A stretch of 64,000 nucleotides of DNA from Aureispira sp964404215. Lineage in GTDB: Bacteria > Bacteroidota > Bacteroidia > Chitinophagales > Saprospiraceae. Both the position numbers and the translations under genes were made by a program. A model generated the notes under the pieces. It was not told the origin of the DNA, did not search any database, and saw only the letters and a program-made list of their open reading frames with translations. Location: NCBI GenBank assembly GCA_964404215.1, contig CAYOJF010000011.1, positions 1-64,000 of the forward strand, read 5' to 3'. Numbering within the stretch: the first letter of the stretch is position 1; each line of letters begins with the position of its first letter. Shown here piece after piece: positions 15,938-24,406 of this stretch.

Positions 15938-15972
15938 AAATCCACCTTATCTTTTATAGATAAGGTGGATTT
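15938..15972. terminator. Bidirectional terminator
   Basis: AAATCCACCTTATCT (15938-15952) pairs perfectly with 15958-15972 around TTTAT. It lies between convergent genes ending at 15921 and 16000 and has A/T flanks suited to both directions. Confidence 0.85.
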
Positions 15973-15999
15973 ATAGTTTTTAGAAAGGTGTTGGAGTAT

Positions 16000-17169
16000 T
16001 TATCGACTGATCGTGATTTTCTCTCGTTTGAGCAATTCTCCTTTTTTATTACGGATCAATAAAGCATATTGCCCGTTTGTAAGGCGACTAATGTCTTGTT
16101 GATAATGCTCTCCTTGAGCAGTAGCGTTAGATAGAGCAATCCGCCCCATGATATCTAACAATTCTATGCTGTAACCCTCTTGTGGCAACTCAGTAGACTG
16201 GATATAAAGTATTTTATTGGCAGGATTTGGGAATATACTAACCGCAATTTGATCTTCGATATAGGTGACATTAATTGTAGTGGTATCTATTTCTCGATAT
16301 TGAACCGCAGCGACTTCATTGCTATTGTTTGGATTCATCTGAAAACGGGCAACAGGCTGTTTCGCCCCTTCTGATAAGTAGTCATAATAAACTAAACTAT
16401 CGTTATTAGGAATAGGAACAGGAGAGGAATTGCCAATCGTATTGGTAACATCGAGCCAGAAAGGAGGCAAGAAGCCTGGATCAACTTTGATCTCAATTTT
16501 GATCGTGACAATGTTAATTACTTTTTGACGTAAGACATCAATAATAGTATCTGAAAACATACAAGTACCAAACGCATCCACTTCTCTCACTTCTTTACCA
16601 TCTAGATTGATACGGATAGAATCTGCTCTTGAGGTTTGCCCACCTACAATAGAATCTAATGTCGCTCTTAGGAAAGGAACACTATCAATATGTTCTCCAA
16701 TGAAAAGCTCATAGTCATCGCTTGCCAAATTAGGGTAGCTAAAAGGAGCTACTTGAGTGATATGTTGGTCAGCATAAGGAGCAAAAAATGAAAAACCTAA
16801 TATTTCGATCCCCCCACCTATTCGTGTCATTTGTGTAGAGCTAACATCTACATAAGTTGTCCCTGGGAAACCAGCTAATAGTGGTTGTAGAATATCGGTA
16901 GAAGGAAAACTACTGAATTGAGCTCCCGAAGAAGCGGCTTGAACCGTATCAGTCGTTATGTTATTATTGGTCCAAGTTGAAAAATCCCAACTAGTAGCGG
17001 TACTACTAGCCGCAGTTACTAGCAATGTTGTATCATTGTTAGTATTGTAGGTGACAATGTCACCTGCCTGTTGGAAGCTAGCACTAGTATAGGTGATTTG
17101 AGCAGATAGGATAGTAGAAGTCATTACTAATCCTAGTAATAACCCTGTAGAACGTACAAATTTTTTCAT
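16000..17169 (-). CDS. Secreted T9SS cargo protein, 389 aa, unknown function
   Basis: A signal peptide ending 'ILSAQ' leads into a beta-rich Thr/Ser/Asn body without a recognisable catalytic motif. The last ~80 residues are a type A T9SS sorting domain: 'VSIFPNPANKILYIQS', 'ELLDIMGRIAL', 'DISRLTNGQYALLIRN' and a basic terminus. The product is probably exported through the T9SS and kept at the cell surface. The start codon overlaps the stop of the upstream HNH gene in an ATGA arrangement (17166-17169), so the two are translationally coupled although functionally unlike. Confidence 0.85.
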   Translation of the reverse strand: MKKFVRSTGLLLGLVMTSTILSAQITYTSASFQQAGDIVTYNTNNDTTLLVTAASSTATSWDFSTWTNNNITTDTVQAASSGAQFSSFPSTDILQPLLAGFPGTTYVDVSSTQMTRIGGGIEILGFSFFAPYADQHITQVAPFSYPNLASDDYELFIGEHIDSVPFLRATLDSIVGGQTSRADSIRINLDGKEVREVDAFGTCMFSDTIIDVLRQKVINIVTIKIEIKVDPGFLPPFWLDVTNTIGNSSPVPIPNNDSLVYYDYLSEGAKQPVARFQMNPNNSNEVAAVQYREIDTTTINVTYIEDQIAVSIFPNPANKILYIQSTELPQEGYSIELLDIMGRIALSNATAQGEHYQQDISRLTNGQYALLIRNKKGELLKREKITISR

Positions 17170-18002
17170 AATAGATGTGGTTTATGTTTTCGTAAAAAAT
17201 GATTTAGGGCTATTTTGCCACTGCCTTTTGAGAAATTATGTTGATGCAGGGCGTCTTTTTGGGAGTGGCACAAGATACATAATACCTGTAAGTTTTTCGG
17301 CTGATTATTTAGTTTATTGCCATCAATATGATCTACATGTATATACTTTCGATCTTTTTTATCTTGGATTGAGAACTGGCATTTTTGGCAAGTATAGTTC
17401 TTGCTAGCTCTATATTTTCGGCTAATGGTAGACCAGTTGGAACTATATCCATAAGAGCCAACTTTGATGGGACGTAGGGTAGGATGGTAGTATTTTTTAT
17501 TGAAAAGACGTTGTTGTGCTTCAAAAGTAGCGGTATCTCTGGGAGGATTTTCACCTTGTTTTTCCAATACTTTGACGCAATATTTGCAAATTTCTAAATT
17601 AGCTCTGGTTACCGCAGAGGTTTCTTTGTGGACTAGTTTGGCTAACCCAATATTATTCCAATAATAATTACCTTTCAAATAGCCCTTCTTTTTTTGTTTC
17701 TGAATCGCCTGGCAGGCAACTAGATGAGCTTTGGGGTTGCCAAATCGATTAATAGCATAATTTTTATAATACAAGTATCCCTGCTGGTGAATATTACCTA
17801 GTTGCAAAAAAATACCTTCTTCTTGCAGTAGAATAGCCTCTTTTTTGACCTGTTCGGTGAGGTTCGTTTTGAGCACTAAATTCCCTGTAGTCAGTTTAGT
17901 AGTATGCTGTGCTTTTGTATAGCTTGCTTTCTTCTTTTTGTAGTAGTTTTTTCTGTCTAGTTTTCTCTTTATACTATTTAGTAGGTTTTTGTTTTTTCTC
18001 AT
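17166..18002 (-). CDS. HNH endonuclease-domain protein
   Basis: A 278-residue protein with a very basic N-terminus (Lys/Arg/Asn/Tyr-rich, residues 1-40) and a C-terminal HNH domain. The domain has a zinc pair 'CQKC', then 'HVDHIDGNKLNN', then 'NLQVLCILCHSQK', the usual beta-beta-alpha-metal nuclease layout (about residues 205-262). The middle (about 60-200) has repeated Tyr/Asn/Lys patches and 'CKYC', a possible second zinc site. HNH proteins occur in restriction, homing and mobile elements; nothing nearby tells which. Its stop overlaps the start of a secreted-protein gene. There is no signal peptide, so it acts in the cytoplasm. Confidence 0.8.
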   Translation of the reverse strand: MRKNKNLLNSIKRKLDRKNYYKKKKASYTKAQHTTKLTTGNLVLKTNLTEQVKKEAILLQEEGIFLQLGNIHQQGYLYYKNYAINRFGNPKAHLVACQAIQKQKKKGYLKGNYYWNNIGLAKLVHKETSAVTRANLEICKYCVKVLEKQGENPPRDTATFEAQQRLFNKKYYHPTLRPIKVGSYGYSSNWSTISRKYRASKNYTCQKCQFSIQDKKDRKYIHVDHIDGNKLNNQPKNLQVLCILCHSQKDALHQHNFSKGSGKIALNHFLRKHKPHLL

Positions 18003-18020
18003 TTGTTAGACGACTTAAAA

Positions 18021-18050
18021 TGGTTCTTGAACTAAAGAGCCCAAGAACCA
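18021..18050 (-). terminator. Terminator-like hairpin after the 18081-19697 gene
   Basis: TGGTTCTTG and CAAGAACCA form a perfect 9-bp stem with a 12-nt loop, followed on the minus strand by a T-rich stretch. It lies between the leftward gene ending at 18081 and the HNH gene starting at 18002. Confidence 0.6.
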
Positions 18051-18080
18051 AACCAAATATTATCATGGAACACTGGAATA

Positions 18081-19697
18081 CTATTTCTTTACTACCTTTT
18101 GGTACATACTTTCTTCACTAGTTTGAGCATGCAAGATATATATGCCTGTTGCTAAGCCACTGATATTGATGTTGTCTACACTAGGTGTTAATATAACTTT
18201 ACCTTCTAGATTGAGTAGCTGTACTGTTTCTATTCGTGCAGTGGTTTGCAAAGTGATTTGACCTGTGGTTGGATTAGGGAACACTTTGAGATCTTGCTGG
18301 GGAGCTAGTTTGGTGATATTGATGGTGTGGGGGGCAGTGCTGAGTTTGAATAGTTGCATAAAACTAGCCGTATTAGATCTTGCGACTGTTGCTGTAAAAT
18401 AAAATTCTCCATCAATTAACTGAAAGTTGCCAGGAGATGAGCTACTATTAGGATATAAGTCGGCTACTTTTTGAAAAGAGTTGCCATCATACTGCCAGAG
18501 CTCTCGATCGTCATTGGATGAACTGCTACTATCGGCTATGAAATATAGCCTATTGTTATAAACCCAGAAGTTGGATGGATTAGAGTTGCCTGCTACTGAT
18601 AAATCAAATGTAGTAATATTAGTAGCATTTTTTCGGTGCAATTCAGACTGGTTTTGGATGGAGTCTATCCCACCAAAAAAAAGGCTGTTATTATAAGTCT
18701 CAATCCAATCGCCACCACTATTGAGTCCCATGAAAAAATCATAATTTTTATCATTCACAAAAGTGATCTGATTATTACTATATTGATAAGCTTTTCGGGC
18801 ATTAAAATTAGGATTGGAATACGCCAAAAAATATAAAACACCATTTTTTTCTGTCAAGGAGGAGGTGTTAAAGTAAGGTATGTTACTACTATTGGGGAGT
18901 GGCATTACTGTATTACCATCGTAGTGATGGACAGTGAAGTAACCGTTACTAGTAGTTCCTGGGGCGATAAAATATAATTCACCCTGAAATAAACGATGAT
19001 CATAACTAGGATAGGTAGAACTATCAAGGTGAGAAACAGTATTATTTTGATAAGTACCTAGATAGTAAGTGCTTGAAAAAGATTTGTTAGCACCAAAATA
19101 CAATATATTATTGCTGGTATCTACGGTCAAGTGGTGTCTATTGGCATTGAAGCTACGAATAGTCGATAAAGTATTGCCGTCATACTGGATTAAACCACTC
19201 GTATAAGTATTATTTGTAGTGTCTATATTGGTTCCCCAAAATACGAGTTGGTTTTGTAGAAACTTAACATCTGTCTCGCTAAAGACTAGTGCATGTGTTG
19301 GAGTAACTGTGGTACCGTCAAAGCTACAAAGTCTTGCCGTAAATGAACTGCTGCTATGGCTTCGAGATAGAAAATAGAGCTTGTTCTTAAATACGCCAAC
19401 TAGCTCAGAAATAGAGGTGTTTGATGGCAGTGGCACCCTAGTAGAAGTGATTCCATCTGTTTTGTAAAGTTCTCTGGAGATTGTTGAACCATTGGGGCTA
19501 TTTTCTATTACGAAATAATGCTCTCCAGCATAAGTGATCAAAAATTCTTCTTTGTTGGAATAGATATTATTGGACGTAACAGCTCCATTGAAAAAAGTGA
19601 TATTAGAAATTTGCGTAGGACTTTGAGCCGTTGCCTTATCGGTAATCATTAGGCAGAGAAAAACTAAAAGTATCTTATTACTAATGGATAGCTTCAT
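18081..19697 (-). CDS. Secreted T9SS cargo protein with propeller-like repeats, 538 aa
   Basis: A signal peptide ending 'DKATAQ' is followed by about nine degenerate repeats built on 'LYF' and 'YDGN' phrases ('KLYFLSRS', 'GELYFIAPG', 'NRLYFIADS', 'ELWQYDGN'). The pattern suggests a beta-propeller. The C-terminal ~70 residues are a type A T9SS sorting domain with 'LKVFPNPTTGQITLQT', 'LLNLEGKVIL', 'INISGLATGIYILHA' and a basic 'KVVKK' end. No enzyme motif is visible; a binding or adhesive role is inference. It is transcribed alone, divergently from the ribosomal protein operon. Confidence 0.85.
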   Translation of the reverse strand: MKLSISNKILLVFLCLMITDKATAQSPTQISNITFFNGAVTSNNIYSNKEEFLITYAGEHYFVIENSPNGSTISRELYKTDGITSTRVPLPSNTSISELVGVFKNKLYFLSRSHSSSSFTARLCSFDGTTVTPTHALVFSETDVKFLQNQLVFWGTNIDTTNNTYTSGLIQYDGNTLSTIRSFNANRHHLTVDTSNNILYFGANKSFSSTYYLGTYQNNTVSHLDSSTYPSYDHRLFQGELYFIAPGTTSNGYFTVHHYDGNTVMPLPNSSNIPYFNTSSLTEKNGVLYFLAYSNPNFNARKAYQYSNNQITFVNDKNYDFFMGLNSGGDWIETYNNSLFFGGIDSIQNQSELHRKNATNITTFDLSVAGNSNPSNFWVYNNRLYFIADSSSSSNDDRELWQYDGNSFQKVADLYPNSSSSPGNFQLIDGEFYFTATVARSNTASFMQLFKLSTAPHTINITKLAPQQDLKVFPNPTTGQITLQTTARIETVQLLNLEGKVILTPSVDNINISGLATGIYILHAQTSEESMYQKVVKK

Positions 19698-20029
19698 GGG
19701 ATAATTGGATTTTGTTGTTGGTTTAATAATGGGAGGGGAACTTATTATAATACGTATGAATAGTGCAAAAAGATGATTTGAAATATGTATTTATGTAAAT
19801 ATAAGGTAAAATAGCTTTGTAGCAGGGATTCTTCTAAGTAGTATTTTTCTGAAATACTCTAATGTTTTTTTGAATAAATCAAATATATAGGTATCTTTGC
19901 CAACCCAAAGGGGCGGAAGTCTGCCTAGAACAGACCTGCAAAAAGGACAGCTTGTAGTCAATTATACATGCTTAAGAACATCTGAGGGAGAATAAAAGTG
20001 AATTGTATTAAACTATTTAATTAATTAGA
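19698..20029 (+). other. 332-bp divergent gap upstream of rplU
   Basis: Contains the rplU promoter (19869-19899) and a leader of about 120 nt. The leader has a small hairpin GTCTG/CAGAC near 19919-19936, a candidate ribosomal-protein autoregulatory leader. The 19698-19860 part is AT-rich and shows no clear site for the leftward gene. Confidence 0.6.
19869..19899 (+). promoter_or_regulatory. Consensus Bacteroidota promoter for rplU-rpmA
   Basis: TTTG (19869-19872), exactly 19 nt, then TATCTTTG (19892-19899). This matches the -33/-7 consensus TTTG-N19-TAnnTTTG of the Bacteroidota primary sigma factor. Transcription would start near 19905. Confidence 0.85.
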
Positions 20030-20335
20030 ATGTACGCAATAGTAGAAATCAAAGGACAACAGTTCAAGGTGAGTGAAGGTCAAGAAATCTTCGTACATCG
20101 CCTAGACGCTGCTGAGGGTGATAAAGTTACTTTCGACAAAGTACTCCTCGTAGCCAATGAAGGCAACATTCAGGTTGGTTCTCCAACCATCGCTGCCAAA
20201 GTGGAAACGACTGTTCTTGAACAAGTAAAAGGTGACAAAGTCATCGTATTCAAGAAGAAACGCCGTAAGGGATACCGTCGTAAGAACGGACACCGTCAGC
20301 AATTCACCAAAATTAAAGTAGACAGCATTGCATAA
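20030..20335 (+). CDS. rplU: 50S ribosomal protein L21
   Basis: A 101-residue bL21, a 23S rRNA-binding protein of the large subunit. It starts 'MYAIVEIKGQQFKV' and has the family blocks 'KVTFDKVLLV' and 'VQVGSP'-like 'IQVGSPTI'. The end is basic, 'KKRRKGYRRKNGHRQ', as expected for rRNA contact. The length is normal. rpmA follows after 52 bp, the standard bacterial pairing. Codon use is strongly biased to CGT, GGT and AAC, as for a highly expressed gene. Confidence 0.98.
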   Translation: MYAIVEIKGQQFKVSEGQEIFVHRLDAAEGDKVTFDKVLLVANEGNIQVGSPTIAAKVETTVLEQVKGDKVIVFKKKRRKGYRRKNGHRQQFTKIKVDSIA

Positions 20336-20387
20336 TGCGTCTCCGACAAATTTATTTTTTTTAATCAAGTGTTAAAATTCTGAAATC

Positions 20388-20636
20388 ATGGCTCACAAAA
20401 AAGGAGTAGGTAGTACAGATAACGGCCGCGATAGTAATAGCAACCGTCTTGGTGTTAAATTATTCGGAGGACAATCTGCGATTGCTGGTAACATCATTGT
20501 ACGTCAACGTGGAACAAAATTTCATCCAGGTTTAGGAGTAGGAGTTGGTAAAGACCATACTATCTTCGCATTAAAGGATGGCGTTGTCGAATTCAAAAAA
20601 GGATTCAAAAACCGTACTTTTATACATATCGTATAA
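20388..20636 (+). CDS. rpmA: 50S ribosomal protein L27
   Basis: An 82-residue bL27 whose N-terminus reaches the peptidyl transferase centre. It starts 'MAHKKGVGSTDNGRDS' and continues with 'LGVKLFGGQ' and 'ILVRQRGTKFHPG'-like 'IIVRQRGTKFHPG'. There is no Firmicutes-type N-terminal extension that would need cleavage. It is co-transcribed with rplU and ended by the terminator at 20658. Confidence 0.98.
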   Translation: MAHKKGVGSTDNGRDSNSNRLGVKLFGGQSAIAGNIIVRQRGTKFHPGLGVGVGKDHTIFALKDGVVEFKKGFKNRTFIHIV

Positions 20637-20657
20637 TTTAACGTACGTACATTATCT

Positions 20658-20696
20658 AAAAGAGCCATCTGACCAACTGTTAGATGGCTCTTTTTA
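20658..20696 (+). terminator. Terminator after rpmA
   Basis: AAAAGAGCCATCT (20658-20670) pairs perfectly with 20682-20694 around an 11-nt loop, followed by T. It ends the rplU-rpmA operon. Confidence 0.9.
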
Positions 20697-20733
20697 TGCA
20701 AAAATAACTTCTCAACTAGAGCAGTTCCTAGAA

Positions 20734-20753
20734 AAGCCTCTTCCAAAGAGGCT
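20734..20753. repeat. Small hairpin in the der 5' region
   Basis: AGCCTCTT and AAGAGGCT form an 8-bp stem with a CC-type short loop, about 15-30 bp before the der start. It has no T run on the plus strand. It may be a leader structure or a second, leftward terminator. Confidence 0.45.
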
Positions 20754-20767
20754 ATAAAATAAATAAC

Positions 20768-22072
20768 ATGAGTAATATAGTCGCTATCGTAGGACGTCCC
20801 AACGTAGGCAAATCAACTTTTTTCAATCGGATGCTCGGCATGCGAAAAGCAATTATAGATGACGTGAGTGGTGTTACTCGCGATCGTCAGTATGGCAAAG
20901 TCGAATGGAATGGCCGTTCATTTACCCTAATTGATACAGGGGGATTTATTGGTGATTCGGAAGATAAATTTGCTTCTGCTATTAGAGATCAAGTACACAT
21001 TGCTATCAATGAGGCCGATGTTGTTCTTTTCATGGTAGATGTTGCTACAGGGATTACAGATCTGGATGAGCAGGTTTCAGAACTACTGCACCGTTCAGGG
21101 AAAGAAATTTTATTGGTAGTCAATAAAGTAGATAATAGTGCTAGACATCTGGATGCACATGAATTTTGGTCATTAGGATATGATGAACTACACCCAGTTT
21201 CTTCTTCTTCTGGAAGTGGAACAGGAGATTTGTTAGATATTATCATCGAAAAATTACCCGAAGCAGAAGTTTTTGAAGAAGATCTTCCCAAATTTGCGAT
21301 TATTGGGCGTCCCAATGCGGGTAAATCATCTCTGACCAACGCATTGTTGGGAGAAGATAGAAGTATAGTCACAGATATAGCAGGAACTACCCGCGATACT
21401 GTACATGCTAAATACAGTAAGTTTGGTAAAGAGTTTATGCTCATAGATACGGCTGGACTTCGTAAGAAAAAGAATGTTAAGGAAGACCTAGAGTTTTACT
21501 CGGTGATGCGTGCTATACGTGCCATTGAGTCGGCTGACATTTGTATTTTGATGCTAGATGCTACCAAAGGAGTAGAAGGACAAGATTTGAATATCTTCCG
21601 TTTGGCAGTCAAAAATAACAAAGGAGTAGTCGTCTTGGTCAATAAATGGGATTTGGTACAGAATAAAGAAACCAATACAGCCAAAGAATTTGAGGAAAAG
21701 ATCAAAAGTCGTTTAGCTCCATTTTCGGATGTACCAGTTGTTTTCATTTCGGTACTAGACAAGCAGCGTATCTTCAGATCTATAGAAGTCGCTTTAGAGG
21801 TGTACAATCATCGCTCTACTCGTATCACTACTTCTCAGTTGAATAATTTCGTACAAGAGATCGTGGATCAAAATCCACCACCAACTTATAGAGGTAATTT
21901 TATTAGTATAAAGTATGTGACTCAGATCCATACTCCTTATCCTGCTTTTGTGTTTTTCTGCAATCATCCGAAGCAAATAAAGGAGCCTTACAGAAACTAC
22001 TTAGAGAATCGTTTTAGAGAACATTTTAATTTTACTGGAACACCGATTTCTCTATTTTTTAGACAGAAATAA
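20768..22072 (+). CDS. der: Ribosome-assembly GTPase Der (EngA)
   Basis: A 434-residue tandem-GTPase protein needed for 50S subunit maturation. The first G domain shows 'GRPNVGKST', 'DTGG' and 'NKVD'. The second shows 'GRPNAGKSS', 'DTAG' and 'NKWD'. A KH-like C-terminal domain ends in 'GTPISLFFRQK'. Length and domain order are standard. It lies between rpmA and a DUF1295 gene, with its own terminator downstream. Confidence 0.97.
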   Translation: MSNIVAIVGRPNVGKSTFFNRMLGMRKAIIDDVSGVTRDRQYGKVEWNGRSFTLIDTGGFIGDSEDKFASAIRDQVHIAINEADVVLFMVDVATGITDLDEQVSELLHRSGKEILLVVNKVDNSARHLDAHEFWSLGYDELHPVSSSSGSGTGDLLDIIIEKLPEAEVFEEDLPKFAIIGRPNAGKSSLTNALLGEDRSIVTDIAGTTRDTVHAKYSKFGKEFMLIDTAGLRKKKNVKEDLEFYSVMRAIRAIESADICILMLDATKGVEGQDLNIFRLAVKNNKGVVVLVNKWDLVQNKETNTAKEFEEKIKSRLAPFSDVPVVFISVLDKQRIFRSIEVALEVYNHRSTRITTSQLNNFVQEIVDQNPPPTYRGNFISIKYVTQIHTPYPAFVFFCNHPKQIKEPYRNYLENRFREHFNFTGTPISLFFRQK

Positions 22073-22104
22073 TAGTTTTTTTCGATTAAATAGAAAAAAA
22101 TGAC

Positions 22105-22138
22105 AATGCTATTAGATGGAAATCTAATAGCATTTTTA
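22105..22138 (+). terminator. Terminator after der
   Basis: AATGCTATTAGAT (22105-22117) pairs perfectly with 22122-22134 around a GGAA tetraloop, followed by T. Confidence 0.88.
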
Positions 22139-22181
22139 AATTTGGACAGACTCTTATTTGAAATTATAAATAAATAGAACA

Positions 22182-23105
22182 ATGTTAGGAACAGCCATAC
22201 TTTTGATGTTTACGGTTATTGTCGTACCCTATGTTTCTTTTACATACGGGACTCCTTTATCTGATTTTCAAACAGAATTACTGTGGGATAGTGCTGCGGT
22301 TGCTTTTGGAGTAGCAATGTATTGTTTTGTAGTAGGACAAATAACAAAAAATAATAGTCAGGTAGATAAGCTTTGGAGTATTGTACCGATTGTTTATGCC
22401 TGGCACATTGCGATAGCAGGTGGTTGGAATCCTAGGATGGTTCTAATGGCCGTATTGGTGACGATCTGGGGAGCCCGATTGACGTATAATTTTGCACGAA
22501 GAGGAGCCTATACATGGCGTTTTTGGGAAGGCGAAGAAGATTATCGGTGGGAAATATTACGACAAAGACCTGCTTTTAAGAACCCTATTGTATGGATGTT
22601 ATTCAATCTATTTTTCATTTGCCTATATCAACACGCTTTGATTTACCTGTTCACCTTGCCTGTCTTGACAGGGTTGAGTGAAGCAGCTCCTGAAGGACTG
22701 ATTTGGGCGGATTATTTATTGGCGATTCTTTTTGTTGGGTTTGTGGTCATCGAGTATATCAGTGACCAACAACAATGGGTGTTTCAGAATGAGAAATATA
22801 GAAGAATAGCCGCTAAGGAACCATTGGGTGAATATGCACATGGATTTGTTCGTACAGGATTGTGGGGAATTGTTCGTCACCCCAATTATGGAGCAGAACA
22901 AGCGATTTGGATTGTCTTTTATTTCTTTAGTGTCATTGCTACAGGAGGAGAGTGGATCAATTGGAGTGTAGCAGGAGCGGTGCTGTTAGTGATTCTATTC
23001 AAGGGAAGTTCTGACTTTTCGGAAGATATATCAGCGAGCAAATACCCTGAATACAAAGATTACCAGAAAAAAGTACCTCGTTTTGTTCCCTTTACCAAAT
23101 GGTAA
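22182..23105 (+). CDS. DUF1295 membrane protein (steroid 5-alpha-reductase-like)
   Basis: A 307-residue integral membrane protein with about six hydrophobic segments. 'DKLWSIVPI', 'WGARLTYNFARRGAYTW' and the C-terminal 'GFVRTGLWGIVRHPNYGAEQ' are DUF1295 signatures. 'SDFSEDISASKYPEYKDYQKKVPRFVPF' (quoted in spirit; the family C-terminal motif) is also recognisable around residues 275-305. The fold is related to steroid 5-alpha reductases and isoprenylcysteine methyltransferases; the substrate is unknown. The 3' end overlaps the next gene by 7 bp, giving likely coupled translation. Confidence 0.9.
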   Translation: MLGTAILLMFTVIVVPYVSFTYGTPLSDFQTELLWDSAAVAFGVAMYCFVVGQITKNNSQVDKLWSIVPIVYAWHIAIAGGWNPRMVLMAVLVTIWGARLTYNFARRGAYTWRFWEGEEDYRWEILRQRPAFKNPIVWMLFNLFFICLYQHALIYLFTLPVLTGLSEAAPEGLIWADYLLAILFVGFVVIEYISDQQQWVFQNEKYRRIAAKEPLGEYAHGFVRTGLWGIVRHPNYGAEQAIWIVFYFFSVIATGGEWINWSVAGAVLLVILFKGSSDFSEDISASKYPEYKDYQKKVPRFVPFTKW

Positions 23106-24334
23106 GATCCAACTACATTCAGGTTTATGAGCAGGAATTATTGCTGGTCGATGGACAAAGGTTTCTAAAAGAACATTTAGATTGCCTTGGACAGTTCAAT
23201 GATAGGCATGGTCAAAAATATTTTGTACGAGCGCACAAAGGAGTACGATTTCGACAATATGTAGGAGTATTGCAGGTGGGGAATTTGACGATAGAAATAC
23301 TACCTAAAGCAAACCAAACGGTAACAGATGCCCATTATTGGCAGCAATGTTTATTAGAGATGTTGCAGTATTGTGAGCAGTTGCCCATTGACAGTATTTC
23401 CAAAGCTCCATTAGGATTGGACAAAAGTCCTTTGTTGACGATCTATATGGATTTGTTTATAGTCTCTATTGAGAAGCTTTTGCAGGTAGGATTGCAGAAG
23501 TATTACCGACTAGAAACTAAGAATAGTAATCACTGGCGAGGACAGATTAATTTTGCGAAGCAAATAGAAAAGAATTGGTGCCAGCCTCAGAAGATATATA
23601 GTAGCCAACAGGTGTATAATCATGATAGTGCTACGCACCAACTATTGGTAGAAGCTTTAGAGATTGTCCAGAAAGTAGGATATAGGAAAGGGGTGAAACG
23701 AAAAGCTCATTTTTTATTGAAACAATTTCCTATTGTTCCGAAAAGAGAGCGAATACATCAATTGATGTCTTCTATTGAGACCCCTCCTGTTCACAGTCCT
23801 TATTATTTGGCTGTAGAACTGGCCAAAATGCTGGTATTGAGATATAGTCCAAGTCTTCGTACAGGAGATATGCCATTGTTAGCATTGTTGTTTGATATGA
23901 ATCAATTGTTTGAACGATTTGTAGGAATACAACTTTGTAGAAAAATGCCTACAGGTTGGAATATAGCCATGCAACAGCGTCGACTCTTTTGGCAACAAAA
24001 ACATCTTCGTCCAGATATTTTGATTCAAACCCCTCAACAAAATTATGTTTTAGATACCAAATGGAAAATTTTGTCTAATGCACAACCTTCGAGTGACGAC
24101 TTGCGACAGATGTATGTATATAATCACCAGTTTGAAGCCCAAAAAAGTATTTTAATTTATCCAAAGGTATCCGATTTGGAGAACAATAAAGGGACATATA
24201 CGACACCTATTTATTTGGATGGTAAGCCCGAAATACATGATTGTGAAGTTATCTTTGTATCTTTATTAGATAAAGAAATGAAGTTAAATACCGATTTGGT
24301 TCGACCCATCTTAAGGGCACTTGGTATAGAATAA
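23099..24334 (+). CDS. McrC-family protein without adjacent McrB
   Basis: A 411-residue McrC-like protein. McrC is the nuclease subunit of modification-dependent McrBC restriction, normally encoded just after the AAA+ GTPase McrB. The N-terminal part has 'FRQYVGVLQVGNLTIEILPK'. The middle has 'NHWRGQINFAKQI' and 'YNHDSATHQLLVEAL'. The C-terminal PD-(D/E)XK nuclease has 'LRPDILI', 'YVLDTKWK' and 'DDLRQMYVYNHQF' (about residues 303-345), so the catalytic residues look intact. No McrB is visible on either side. The gene instead overlaps a DUF1295 gene by 7 bp and precedes oxyR. A solo nuclease or an unlinked partner is possible. Confidence 0.85.
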   Translation: MVRSNYIQVYEQELLLVDGQRFLKEHLDCLGQFNDRHGQKYFVRAHKGVRFRQYVGVLQVGNLTIEILPKANQTVTDAHYWQQCLLEMLQYCEQLPIDSISKAPLGLDKSPLLTIYMDLFIVSIEKLLQVGLQKYYRLETKNSNHWRGQINFAKQIEKNWCQPQKIYSSQQVYNHDSATHQLLVEALEIVQKVGYRKGVKRKAHFLLKQFPIVPKRERIHQLMSSIETPPVHSPYYLAVELAKMLVLRYSPSLRTGDMPLLALLFDMNQLFERFVGIQLCRKMPTGWNIAMQQRRLFWQQKHLRPDILIQTPQQNYVLDTKWKILSNAQPSSDDLRQMYVYNHQFEAQKSILIYPKVSDLENNKGTYTTPIYLDGKPEIHDCEVIFVSLLDKEMKLNTDLVRPILRALGIE

Positions 24335-24362
24335 TAACCAAGATAGGTGTTCTGTTGGAGAT

Positions 24363-24393
24363 AAATAGTCTGATGGCTATGGTCTGACTATTT
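24363..24393 (+). terminator. Terminator-like hairpin after the McrC gene
   Basis: AAATAGTC and GACTATTT form an 8-bp stem around a 15-nt loop just before oxyR. The T run is short, so termination strength is uncertain. Confidence 0.5.
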
Positions 24394-24406
24394 AAATACT
24401 ATTTTC

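Noticed and set aside
18081..19697. Calling the 538-aa protein a specific enzyme or hyalin-type protein
   Set aside because: Only propeller-like repeats and a sorting domain are visible; no catalytic motif supports an enzyme name.
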